Source: Cannabis sativa (taxonomy: Eukaryota; Streptophyta; Magnoliopsida; Rosales; Cannabaceae). Taken from it: a stretch of 64,000 nt of DNA. The translations under genes and the position numbers were made by a program. Below, piece after piece: positions 11,134-21,744 of this stretch. Position 1 is the stretch's first letter; the number at the start of each line of letters is the position of its first letter. The notes beneath the pieces were generated by a model. It was not told where the DNA came from. It saw only the letters and a list, made by a program, of their open reading frames with translations, and did no database searches. The stretch is taken from contig NC_083601.1 of the NCBI RefSeq assembly GCF_029168945.1, forward strand, positions 18,132,160-18,196,159, written 5' to 3'.

Positions 11134-12394
11134 CTAATAAATTGTAAAATAATACATTATCCCACAAAGAATATTATATTGCACACTTTTTCATCAATGA
11201 TTTCATTTGAAAAAAGAAATATATAAGGATAACAATAATAAATTCTGCAATGATTTTGTCTTCTGTTCTTGAACTCTATCATCTTTATCTTTTTTATTAT
11301 GTAAGACCTGTTTTTTATTATGTAAAATTATAGTAAATCCATTATCGTGACTTTTATTATTGTATCTTCTGATTCAACTTTAAAAAAGTGAATTAGCAAA
11401 ATCTTTTAGAGGTGTATATAACATTGCAGAGTATTGCATATATCATTGAACTGTTTTCTATACGCAATGGACTCTGCAGTCAATTCAGATTTGCATAATC
11501 TTTCAAAATTTCTAATAGTAAAAAAACATAGATATATAGTTAATAGATTTTTTATTGGAAACCAATGGATTAATTAAGAGCTAAAGGTTCAATGTGTAAT
11601 TAATACAGTGTTTCAGTGTTTTGTGAATTCTGTAGTGTTGATATCTGTGACACTCATTAATTACTTAGCATACAAAACTGAAAACGGTGATGAGATAATG
11701 ATGTGAGTCAGGAAGCTCATTACTTTGATTGAGATTTATCATTGAAAAGTTCATCCATTTCCATTTTGACTACTCACTCACTTACTTAAATTACCAAAGC
11801 ATTCACTATTTTAAACACATTTTAAAATGTTATTTGTGCTCTGATAAAAGTCAATATTTTTTTAGTTAATACCTGGTAAAGATCAAGGTTTTACTGGAGT
11901 AAGTAACTAAGTAAGCTCTGGTGTTTTGAAATTTGAACCTCTTTTTTTCTTCTTACAAGAAACTCGGATTCTGATAATTAAATAACAGCTTTATTAAGAA
12001 TGAAGAACGGACTTGATTGACCCAGTATTGTTCGTACAACTTCAGATAATTTTTGTAAAGAGTGCAAGAGAAAGAGAGAGAGAGAGAAAAAGGACTTTTG
12101 AAATCATAATGACTTTCAAAGCTTTTAAGTGTGTGTATATATATAGGAGTGTGTGTCTCTTCTACCTCATTCTTTTTGTTAAGTGAATTCAGAAGAAGAA
12201 CCAGTCTGTCTGAAAAAGCAATATCCCACAAGGCATTATATACAGGTTTTAGTTTTGTTGAGGCATTTGCGGTGGTTCTTTACTAATAATACTGTTCCGG
12301 CTTATAAAATTATATCTCAATCTTTTCTTCTTTAGTGAGTTTTGTCTTCTTTCTCTCTCTCTCTCTCTTTTTTTGCACATATCATAAAAAGAAA
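11134..12394. other. Upstream region of the EPFL gene
   Basis: AT-rich DNA with a GA-rich tract at about 12066-12090 and a CT-rich tract at about 12345-12370 just before the start codon, typical of plant 5' leaders. TATA-like sequence (TTATAAAATTATATC) lies near 12302, about 90 bp upstream of the ATG. I see no other gene in this stretch; open frames on the minus strand here have no recognisable domain. Confidence 0.4.
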
Positions 12395-12948
12395 ATGAAG
12401 AGAAAGATGTTATTATGCTGCTACTTTCTAATGGCTTTTCTCATGAGTAGTTGTGTATCTAACACAAAAAGCAGGCCTTTTGAATCCAAACACTTTGTTC
12501 AGCAACAAGGTATTATTATTATTATTATTACAATGTAATATTCATTCTCTTTCACTTTGAAAAGTTTATGTCAGTTTTTGCGTGATCTTGAAAACTTGTT
12601 TACTTAACAGACCAAATCTCACACACCCCATTATCTGGCTTTGGCTTCACTAAGGTACATAACTACATCTCTAATATATCTGTTACTCTGTAGATATTTA
12701 CATTCACATGTTGACATATATATGGTTTTGATTGGTTAAAGGGAAATGGGAATGAAATTGAAGAAGAGTACAGATCACTTAGTAGGCTGGGGTCAAGACC
12801 CCCAAACTGTGTACACAAATGTGAAGGTTGCTTCCCTTGTGACCCTGTTCAGATTCCAGCCACTGCTAACCGAATCGGCATCCAAATTGCTAATTACGAG
12901 CCAGAAGGTTGGAAATGCAAGTGTGGTGCTTCCCTCTTCAACCCATAA
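12395..12948 (+). CDS. EPIDERMAL PATTERNING FACTOR-LIKE secreted peptide precursor
   Basis: Three exons, 12395-12509, 12611-12654 and 12742-12948, join in frame to a 121-residue precursor; both introns (101 and 87 nt) are GT-AG. Translation starts with a hydrophobic signal peptide (MKRKMLLCCYFLMAFLMSSC). An upstream in-frame GTG at 12335 is not a plausible plant start. After a variable propeptide comes the mature domain: GSRPPNCVHKCEGCFPCDPV from residue 70, then NYEPEGWKCKCG and the C-terminal FNP. Six cysteines (residues 76, 80, 83, 86, 112, 114) match the family's disulfide knot. EPF/EPFL peptides are apoplastic ligands of ERECTA-family receptor kinases, with TMM in some contexts, and act in stomatal patterning, stem growth or leaf-margin shape. 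The long loop of EPFL1/2-type members is absent. I cannot assign an orthologue. The 44-nt middle exon is easily missed by gene finders. Confidence 0.9.
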
Positions 12949-13928
12949 AACAAAAATAGTATGTATTTTGACACGTAATATTGTCTCCTATCAAAGGGTT
13001 ATTGAGATGTATAAGATAGGATTAGATTAAGATATGTTTATTTATATACATATTATATATATATTATAGTTTCCAATAGTTTTATAATCTCTAATCTTAA
13101 TGATCTCTACAAAAAAATGTAATCAACTTGTTGTCTTGTTTCTACTGAAATTAATTATCTCTTTGGTCTCATCTGGTTTTGTTATCTATTTTAATAATTT
13201 ATATATTTGGATGTTTGTTATTGTTTATTTAATATGAAGTGCTTACCTGTTTTGCAACATTAAATGCTTTTTTGACAGTGTTTAGTCCCTGTCTCACTGC
13301 AGTAGACTGTAGTAATGTTGTTGACTATGGCTTACCACACATATATATTTTTGAATGTAACAACACTTAAAGTTGTATAGATAGTTCATAGTTATAGTTG
13401 TTAGTTGTTACATGGTGTTTAGATCCCTGTTCTAGGCTTTATATTTTGAAAGAAGATCCTCTTTTTTTGTTATAATAAATTAAGATATCTTACAACTCAA
13501 TTTTAAAATAATATAAGAACTAAAAGATGAATATATATTACAACACCAATATTTCTTTACTATTGATATATACTGAATATTTTTCAAACTAATTTATAAT
13601 AAAAGCTCAATTTTAACGTAAAAAAAAAATTTGAAACTTGAAACTAATTTCATTACTAAAGAAAAAGTTGAAACATAAAATATATTAAAGATTAAATTAA
13701 AATAAAATTTTATTTCAATTTGATTAGGTAGAAAACTAAAATTAAGCAATATTATGTAATTTTTCATAAGCATGAATTTTTAGTGACAAAGTTGAAGGGA
13801 TAAATTGTTATTATTATTGTTGTTGAAAAAACAACTTATTATAGAACCAAAACTAACAAATTGAAAAATGTAGTAATAAATTAACTAAAGAATGAGATGC
13901 TTTATAGACAAGAGTGAAGGCCTCATGA
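12949..13928. other. Downstream region of the EPFL gene, no gene recognised
   Basis: AT-rich DNA; the first few hundred bases presumably hold the EPFL 3' UTR (several ATAA/AATA-rich stretches). No open frame with a recognisable domain and no repeat boundaries were found. Confidence 0.45.
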
Positions 13929-14154
13929 TCATATGGCATTCCTCTCGTTATTCAGACCTTGAAAAGGTATGAGGCAATTGCGGAAGGTGAAGACTGCAGG
14001 AAAGAAGGAACCAAGTGGCAAGTAATTACAATAACCCATGTAGATTGTACGCAGAATTTTGAGCTCATTTGTATTGAAGTTATACTGCAACTTACAATGT
14101 CAGTGCCAAAGAATATCACACAAGGATTTGGGCCTATAGCATACGGTCCATCCA
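13929..14154. pseudogene. Unidentified gene-like fragment, left of the Copia insertion
   Basis: This stretch is less AT-rich than its surroundings and open on both strands. On the plus strand about 75 codons are open (includes KRYEAIAEGEDCRKEG). On the minus strand there is GPYAIGPNPCVIFFGTDI followed by a consensus donor GTAAGT (at 14095 downward) and a TTTCCTGCAG acceptor about 100 nt on. I recognise no family and cannot fix the coding strand. It is interrupted by the Copia element at 14155 and seems to resume at 16040. Confidence 0.35.
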
Positions 14155-14283
14155 TGATAAATAACGAACTTTGACTTTCAGTTTAGTTAGTTATTTTATT
14201 ATTAGAGTTAGTTTGTTATCTCTGTCCACTTGCCTCTGTTTCTTTAACAGAGTTTGTTTTCTGTTTCTTTGTATAAACTCTGG
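14155..14283 (+). repeat. Truncated 5' LTR
   Basis: It matches the start of the 3' LTR (15788 onward) for about 128 bp with few differences, then switches near AAACTCT to reverse transcriptase coding sequence. The switch point is placed to within a few bases. Confidence 0.85.
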
Positions 14284-15780
14284 TATGCATCCATGCAAAC
14301 CGAGAACACAACCCTCATAAAGAATAACACATGGAAACTTGTTCCCTATCATCCCTCCATGACACTTATAAGGAATAAATGGGTTCATAGGATCAAGCTC
14401 AAGGCTAATGGTTCCTTAGACAAATACAAGTCAAGGTTGGTTGCAAAAGGCTATTCTCAAACTCCCGGCATTGATTTCAAAGAGACATTTAGTCCCGTCG
14501 TTAAACCAGCCACAGTGAGGATTTTACTCACACTTGTAGTATCATTCAATTGGCCGATTACCCAACTCGATGTCTCTAATGCATTCTTAAATGGTACCCT
14601 TGAAGAGACTGTCTACATGCCTCAACCACCAGATTTTGTTGATCCCAAATACCCTCACTATGTCTGCCAACTTACCAAGGCCTTGTATGGCCTTAAACAA
14701 GCTCCACGAGCTTGGAATCAAAAGCTCAAAAGCACTCTGTACAACAAAGGGTTTCAACTATCAAAGGCTGACAATTCTTTGTTTATTAAAGGCTCTGGTG
14801 TGAATCTCATTGTGCTCTTAGTTTATGTGGACGACGTCTTGATTACAGGACCAAACAAAGATGCTATTGCTGCCATTATCACTGATCTAAACCAGGAATT
14901 TGGTATCAAAGACCTCGGGTCTTTACACTATTTTTTAGGTGTTGAAGTTCATCGAAATGCATCAGGCATCTATCTCTCACAGTCAAGATATATTGCTGAA
15001 CTTCTTACAAGACTCAATATGGAGGGTGCTAAACCTTGTCCTAGTCCAACAAGTGCCTCTTATGTTCTATCTCTGACTAATGGTGAGCCGTTTCATGATC
15101 AAACCTTATACATAAGCACATTAGGCGCTTTACAATATTTGACCTTGACAAGACCCGACATTGCATTCATTGTGAATAAATTGAGCCAATTTATTCATGC
15201 TCCTACAACAGTTCATTGGGATGCATGTAAAAGGTTATTTCGATATCTCAAAGGCACAATTCATGAGGGACTTCACATCAAACCGGCTCTAAGACTGTTT
15301 TTACAAGCATACTCCGATGCCGATTGGGCGAGTTGTCCTGATGACCGTTGCTCAACTGGAGGCTATGCTGTCTACTTAGGGGGAAACCTCATTTCCTGGT
15401 CTGCAAAAAAGCAGCAAGTTGTTGCATGGTCCAGCACAGAGAGTGAGTTTCGTGCTCTTGCCAATACCGCTGCTGAACTCAAATGGCTGCACTCTGTTTT
15501 ACATGAGCTTTAAGTGAATCTTCTAGCATCTCCTATTATATGGGTTGACAATCAAGGAGCTGCCTCATTAGCCGCCAACCCTGTGTTTCATGCTAGATCG
15601 AAGCACATTGAAATTGATCTTCACTTTGTGAGAGATCAAATTTTGGCAAAGGAAGTGGAAGTCAGATATGTTCCTTCTATCGATCAAACCGTAGACATCT
15701 TAACTAAAGCTCTCACCAAAGATCGATTCTTGTACCTCAAAGCCAAGCTCAATGTGTGTTCCTCTCCTTTTTTCGCTTGA
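14284..15780 (+). pseudogene. Copia reverse transcriptase-RNase H
   Basis: The frame reads from the LTR into RVT_2 ([47 protein letters not shown], catalytic YVDD at 14824-14835) and on to RNase H ([28 protein letters not shown]). It stops at 15511-15513 (TAA) but continues in the same frame to 15780 with WVDNQGAASLAANP, ARSKHIEIDLHF and VDILTKAL. Apart from that one internal stop the reverse transcriptase and RNase H look well kept, an odd contrast with the missing gag and integrase. Confidence 0.9.
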
Positions 15781-15787
15781 GGGGGGA

Positions 15788-16034
15788 TGATAAATAACGA
15801 ACTTTGACTTTCAGTTTAGTTAGTTATTTTACTGTTAGAGTTAGTTTGTTATCTCTGTCCACTTGCTTCTGTTTCTTTAACAGAGTTTGCTTTTTGTTTC
15901 TTTGTACAAACTCTTGTAAATCCTTTGCCTATATAATGGAAGGTTCAGCTCTTAATTCATTAGAGCTTTTACAATTCTTTGTGTTCAGTTTTAATTGTTC
16001 CAGATAGAAATTGTATTGATAAGCTACTCTTTCA
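15788..16034 (+). repeat. 3' LTR of the shortened Copia element
   Basis: It starts TGATAAATAACGAAC and ends GCTACTCTTTCA, followed by the ATCCA duplication. A TATA-like TATATAATGG lies in its second half (near 15930). Confidence 0.88.
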
Positions 16035-16039
16035 ATCCA

Positions 16040-16240
16040 CAATAAATTTTGATAAACGTGGCGAGTGGTCATAATATTTCTTAGGTAGTCAACTGAAACA
16101 GAATAAGTAGGAATCCATTTGTTACTTGATTCATCATCATCATGGTAGAGCCAAACCCCAAACGTTGCCCAATCACGTCTGCAGTAGGAGAGACAAGTGG
16201 AAGCAGCAGTACTCATTGATGAGACTACTCCAAGGCATCC
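16040..16240 (-). pseudogene. Unidentified gene-like fragment, right of the Copia insertion
   Basis: The minus strand is open over the whole stretch and reads protein-like (RRDWATFGVWLYHDDDESSN, then TYSVSVDYLRNIMTTRHVYQ). If the Copia element and one ATCCA copy are removed, this frame runs into a stop 5-7 codons past the junction, while the next frame is the one open in the left fragment. So if both pieces were one gene it is already frame-broken or has an intron nearby. I recognise no family. It ends exactly where the Athila LTR begins (16241). Confidence 0.35.
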
Positions 16241-18121
16241 TGTTGTCCTCAAAAGTGAGTGTTTTAATATTTATACTCGGAAGTGCACGAATCGTTTCAG
16301 AATAAAGTGTTCATGTAAGTGCAAGGTCGAACCCATGGGAGTTGACTAACATCAAAAGAAACTATTTGAAACAAACAAGAATATTCTAACCTAGCTCCAA
16401 ATATTTGATGGGATTTTGGTTTTGCAAAATAAAATAAAAGACAAGTAACTAAAATACCGAAGATTAAAGATGAGTGAGTATGAAAATGATTTTCAAATAT
16501 GATGTGTAAAATAAGATTATTAAGATATTAGAATCCACAAAATGCAAGTTCAATAGTGTTTCTAAGTATATTGATTCCCAAATTTTAGATATAGTTGAAA
16601 TAAGTCACACTATATTTTCCAAAATATATTTTCCAATTAAGTACAAGTTATTTTTAAAAAGGTAAGATTTTTCTTCACTTATAAAATGTATAATTTCTAA
16701 GCATTAAATGTGTTACAATTTAATGAAACTACACAAAATCAAAGAAACTATGTTTAGGCAAAATATAACACTTATATTCTAAGAATTAGATGTAAATAAT
16801 TTAATCAAAGAGAATTATATTTTTGCATAATGAAGAACTAAGTAGAAATATGCTTTAACAATAAAAAATACATGATATTGAAGATGAAAAAAAACATATT
16901 TTTGATAGAAAAATCCATGAACTTTATAGCACAAATGAGAAATCAACATACAAACATAAATACTATGTAGTTACATTTTGCTTCATCATCATCTTAATAA
17001 TCTTAAAAAAAGACTAGAAGCTCATAACTAGATTGAAATGAAAATTACAAAAGATAAACATACTTGACATGCTCTTCAAAATGTAAAAATTGTAGAAAGA
17101 AAATGGTAAAAATGAAGAGTGTGGAATGGAGAGTGAAAGGTGTTTGAGAGATGTTTTGGTGGTGAAGAGGTGTCCTTTGAAATGGTCTTCCAACACCATA
17201 TTTATAGGCGAAATTGGGAGATTAAATTAATCAAAATAAATAAATTGATTAATTTAATTAGTGTTGGGAAGAGAAGGGATAAATAGAGTATGTGTAAGAG
17301 CATTGGAAAAAATAAATGTTTGTTTGGATGAAAAAATAGTGAGAAGATAGGGTAAAAATAAATTAGGAATGTTTATTTAGGTGAAATAAATTGGGAAGAT
17401 AAAATAGGTATTTGTGTGTAAAATGTGGGAGAAAAAATAAGAATTTTGACTTTTTTTAATGAGAAATTCGGCTGAGAGAAAAGCCAATTAACAAGTCATT
17501 TTCTTCTTCTTTTTTTTGGTCTCAGCGAACACATGGCGTGGTTGGATTGGAGGAGGAGGCCGACGGAGACCTGCGTGGCAGGCCTTGGTTGGCGGAGAGC
17601 TGCTGACGAGGGGACACGCTGCTCGCGTGGCATGCTGGAGGGGAAGTTGGCAGGACCCACGCGGAAGGTTGGAGCAGGCAGTGTGCAGGAGCTCACTCTC
17701 CGCTGTCTGGGGCGAAGCACACTCTCGCCCTTGGGCCTTTGGATCAAAGCATGGACGACTCAATTTGGGTCAAATATTTGATCGAGAGTGGGCTTGCATA
17801 AAGGCTCATCATATTTTCTTTTTGAAATTGTATTTTAACCCCATATCTTCAATATTTCTCCAATTTATTCCTAACCTTCACCACCAATTACTCCTAAAAA
17901 TACATAAAATAAATTAGAAACTAAAATAAAATTAAAAATAAATACCACATAACACATTATAATAAAATAATTATAAAAACACACAAAAACATATAAAATT
18001 ACAATAAAGCTAATAAATTCAAAATTAATTAAAAACTTACTAAATTAATTAAAAACTTAAGAACTAAGCCAATTTTAGTTAAAAAAAAATGTGAAAATAA
18101 CTCTAATTCCTAGAGTTATCA
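16241..18121 (-). repeat. Left LTR (3' LTR) of the Athila-like Gypsy element
   Basis: It begins TGTTGTCCTCAAAAGTGAG, the same start as the right LTR at 61040, and the first 550 bp of the two align with scattered differences. The inner edge is taken as TATCACA followed by ACCCCAAACTT, which read on the minus strand gives a purine-rich tract before the LTR, as expected for a polypurine tract. The inner edge is less certain because it lies in a 186-bp tandem repeat. A GC-rich patch (17519-17765) sits inside. The bases before it, CATCC (16236-16240), should be one copy of the target duplication; the other is outside the window. Confidence 0.8.
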
Positions 18122-18347
18122 CAACCCCAAACTTAAAATTTTGCTAGTCCTCAAAAAAGTTAAAAACACACAAAAACATATAAAATTACAATAAAGTTAA
18201 TAAATTCAAAAATAATTAAAAACTTACTAAATTAATTAAAAACTTAAGAACTAATCCAATTTTAGTTAAAACAAATGTGAAAATAACTCTAATTCCTAGA
18301 GTTATCACAACCCCAAACTTAAAATTTTGCTAGTCCCCAAGCAAAAG
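17976..18347. repeat. 186-bp tandem duplication at the LTR/internal boundary
   Basis: Two copies (17976-18161 and 18162-18347) begin AAAAACACACAAAAACAT and run through CTAGAGTTATCACAACCCC and AAATTTTGCTAGTCC. They differ by a few bases. Each copy contains the LTR end together with the polypurine-tract region, so the element has two potential 3' LTR junctions. Confidence 0.85.
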
Positions 18348-19158
18348 AAAAATTAAAAACACACACATTTTTATTTTTATTTTGGTGATATCAATAATGT
18401 TCTCAAAAATTGCACATTAAAAATAGCTTATAAAATATGAATAAAAATTAAGCTTATGTAATTAATTCAATAGTCAATCTTGCTTTGAAAATATATTTTA
18501 AATTCTAAATCTAAAATCTATTCATCAAATTATTATGTAAATTTTGAAAAAATTATTGTAACAAAATATTTATTTCACGTAACAAGATGAATAATTTTTT
18601 AGCAAAATTGACCCAAGAATTAAAAATAAAGCTTAAAAGAGATTCATATTTTTATAAACTAAAATTAAACTCAATCAAGGGTATTATCATAGGAAAAGTG
18701 GATATCACCAAAGGCTTTTTTTTTAATGCATAAAATATACATAGAAAATAAATATATTTTTTGGTTTTTTTACTAGAAAAACAATAATAAATATATTTGA
18801 TTTTTTTTTTTTGTAAAAATATATAATATAACTACTTTAGCATCCAAACAACAAATATTGTTTTTTAACTGAAAAATACTCTACCATTTTCAATCAAATG
18901 AAGGAAATAACCATAATTTAACCAAAAAAAAAAGAAGGAAATAACCATAAGAACTCACCACCCCAAACTTAATTTATGCATTGTCCTCAATGTATCAAAA
19001 TACAAATATAAATTGAAAGTAGAAGAGTTGAGAGTTTAGAATGGTCATACCTTATCTTGTAGTATGTCAAGAGCAACAAAAAGATAACAAAAATCAAAAC
19101 AAAAAGTTAATCTAAAACATAAAGAAAAACACACATTACCAAGAATTGATGAGAGCAA
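18348..19158 (-). other. Athila 3' untranslated internal region
   Basis: AT-rich non-coding DNA lies between the end of pol and the left LTR. The envelope-like gene carried here by some Athila elements is not visible; the interval is short and has no long frame. Confidence 0.55.
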
Positions 19159-20329
19159 TTAAGGATCATGGTAAATTGGATCCTCAAGGAGAATTTCATC
19201 CACTTTAACATTCTTCAATTCTAAAAATAGTTTCAATTTTTGTCCATTAACTTTGAATACATTACCATTATTAGGATTTTTAATTTCAATGGCTCCATGT
19301 GGAAAAATAGTGCGAACAATGTATGGACCTACCCACCTCGAGCGCAACTTTCCCAGAAAGAGATGCAAACGAGAATTGTATAAAATGACTTTTTGACTGG
19401 AAGAAAAATCTTTTCTCAAAATGTTTTTGTCATGGTAAAATTTCATTCGGTCCTTATACTTTTTTGAATAGTCATATGCATCATGCCTAAGCTCTTCTAA
19501 CTCATTCAATTGAAGCTTTCTTTTCTCACCCGCTTTGTCTAAGGAAAAGTTTAGTTGCTTAATAGCCTAATAGGCTCTATATTCTAACTCAACGGGTAAG
19601 TGGCATGCCTTCCCATAAACAAGTTTATAGGAGGACATTCCAATGAGCGTTTTGTAAGCAGTACGATATGCTCATAATGCATCAATGAGTCTTAGGGACC
19701 AATCTTTCCTAGTGGGGTTGACAGTTTTCTCTAAGATGTGCTTAATCTCCCTATTTGATATCTCAACTTAGCCACTAGTTTGTGGGTGATAAGGTGTAGT
19801 GACTTTATGTGTAATGACATATTGTCTCATTAAATGCTCAAAATGCCTATTACAAAAGTGGGTACCATTATCACTAATGATAGCACGTGGTGAACCAAAC
19901 CGTGAGAAAATATTTTCTTTCAAAAACTTAAGCACAACTTTGTGGTTATTAGTGTGACATGCAATAGCTTCAACCCATTTAGACACATAATCAACACCAA
20001 CAAGAATGTATAAATTACTAAAAGAATTAGGAAATGGACACATAAAATCAATGCCCCAAACATCAAATATTTCAACAATAAGAATAAGATTCAAAGGCAT
20101 CATGTTTCTCCTAGTTACACTTCCTAATTTTTGGCAACGCTCACAAGATTTGCAATGCATATAAGTGTCATGAAAAATAGTAGGCCAGTAAAATCCACAT
20201 TGTAAAATTTTCAAAGCAGTTTTCTTACCACTAAAATGTCCACCACATGCATGATCATGATAAAAAGATATGATTTTAGATTGATCACAGTTTGGAATGC
20301 ATCTTCTTATTATTTGATCAGGACAATAT
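19159..20329 (-). pseudogene. Athila integrase, C-terminal two thirds
   Basis: Read on the minus strand from 20329, the frame gives the end of the zinc-binding HHCC domain ([22 protein letters not shown]) and the catalytic core ([10 protein letters not shown] with the first Asp, ISDNGTHF with the second Asp). A stop follows HPQTSG at 19770-19768, then the C-terminal domain ([31 protein letters not shown]) down to 19159. Three in-frame stops are each one transition from the expected codon: Gln at 19770-19768 (CAA to TAA), Trp at 19674-19672 (TGG to TGA) and Trp at 19569-19567 (TGG to TAG). The N-terminus continues 35.65 kb away at 55989. Confidence 0.9.
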
Positions 20330-21744
20330 TGTTGGGTTTTGTGCCCTACATAAAACCCATTTCAATATAATCAGATTTACTTATTAATAAAGATCAGAAA
20401 TAACATTTTATGTTGCATGGTTCACATGATTTATTTCATGATTATATATATAATGTATGAATTCTATTTAAGTCCAGAACATATGAATTTGTTAAAGATT
20501 ATAGTGTTGTCAGCACAGTAGAATATAATCTTAATTATAAGTTTGAAAGTTTATTCCCTGATTTGTCAGAACACTGGATTTAGACTGACATGGTATAATT
20601 AGCGATAGGTATTCTTACACCTTGGAAAAATGTTATGTCCTTTTCAGGACATTGGCAAAGTTTACCAGTATCAGATGTATGGAGTATACATCGGAAGGGA
20701 CCGATATTGAACTTTGATTAGATATATTAAAACTTACCGTAATATCTATTCAATTCAATATCACCTGTTGATCCTAGATCAAATTATCTTAATCCTAATA
20801 TGATTAGGTTCAATCTCAAGAGTGTTATTCGTGTTCTTTGATTTGTTAGTTAAGCCTACTTTTGGGTCAGGGTGATACGTACATTTTGGGAACATGGTAG
20901 TGCAATTGAGTGGGAGCGCTAACATAAATATGGAATCTATAGCTTCTATCTGGCGAATAGAAAGTAAAGGATGATTTCCTTCGAGCTTAACCAAACGAAA
21001 ATAAATGGTGGAGTACTCATTTCACTTAGCTGAAATATCATTTATACAGGGTTAAGTGTTTTAAGGATAAAATACATTGTAGGGTGTTACAGTAATTTAA
21101 TCCCTTTATAGTGTAAATCATCTATATCAATGATCATTGATCAAATTAGGATTATAACAATGGATAACTAATGACGTATCTATATCGTGGAACATATAGA
21201 GCGTTCTATATGACTGAGAGTGCAATTCCAAGTTCTAAGAGTGGATTCAATAAGGAATTAATAAGTTAGGGAATTTACTTGGTAAATTCGGTTTGACTTA
21301 TTGGAAGCTCGGTTATATAGACCCATGGTCCCCATACTAGTTGAGACCATATTGCTTGTAAGACTCAGTTAATTGATTTTAATTAATCAATTATAATTCT
21401 AAAAGTTAGACTATGTCTACTTTATGAATTTTCACTAAGCAAGGGTAAAATTGTAAAAAAAAAAAGAGATTCTAGGTTTATTTATTAATTAAGATACTTT
21501 ATATGTCTAAATTAATAAATATATTAAATGGAAATATTATTTAATAATTATTTTTAAGTTATTAAACAATTAGAATTGACATTTGAATGGTTAAATTAGA
21601 AAATTGGCATTTTTGAGAACATAGAAATGAAAAATAACAAAATGGGAAAGTTGCAAAGTGAGGCCCAATTTCCTTATATGGGCCGCCCACTATGCAAGAG
21701 GTTTACCATTTTATTTTTTCTATTTTTTAATGCCACACAATTCT
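20330..21744 (+). repeat. Family X solo LTR (X1), left part
   Basis: It starts TGTTGGGTTTTGTGCCCTAC inside the Athila integrase gene, flanked by AATAT (20325-20329, matching 55984-55988). It runs 1,415 bp to ATTCT, where a second X element is inserted. Together with the tail at 55543-55983 it makes an LTR of about 1.86 kb with no internal region, hence a solo LTR. Confidence 0.88.

Larger units (their letters stand above)
14155..16034 (+). mobile_element. Shortened Copia element (Ale/Retrofit-like)
   Basis: A 1.88-kb derivative flanked by a perfect target duplication ATCCA (14150-14154 and 16035-16039). The partial 5' LTR (14155 to about 14283) begins TGATAAATAACGAAC. The complete 3' LTR is 15788-16034 (247 bp), preceded by the polypurine tract GAGGGGGGA. 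About 130 bp of the 5' LTR is joined directly to the start of the reverse transcriptase domain, so the rest of the LTR, the primer-binding site, gag, protease and integrase are gone. Because both outer ends and the duplication are intact, the loss was internal, either during reverse transcription or after insertion. Confidence 0.92.

Noticed and set aside
12335..12394. Upstream extension of the EPFL frame beginning at 12335
   Set aside because: It starts with GTG, overlaps a CT-rich leader and would bury the signal peptide; ATG 12395 fits better.
17488..17917. Overlapping frames in the GC-rich part of the Athila LTR
   Set aside because: Several frames on both strands are open because of base composition; none shows a known domain.
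18348..19158. Possible Athila envelope-like gene
   Set aside because: The interval is short and AT-rich, with no long frame or membrane segments.
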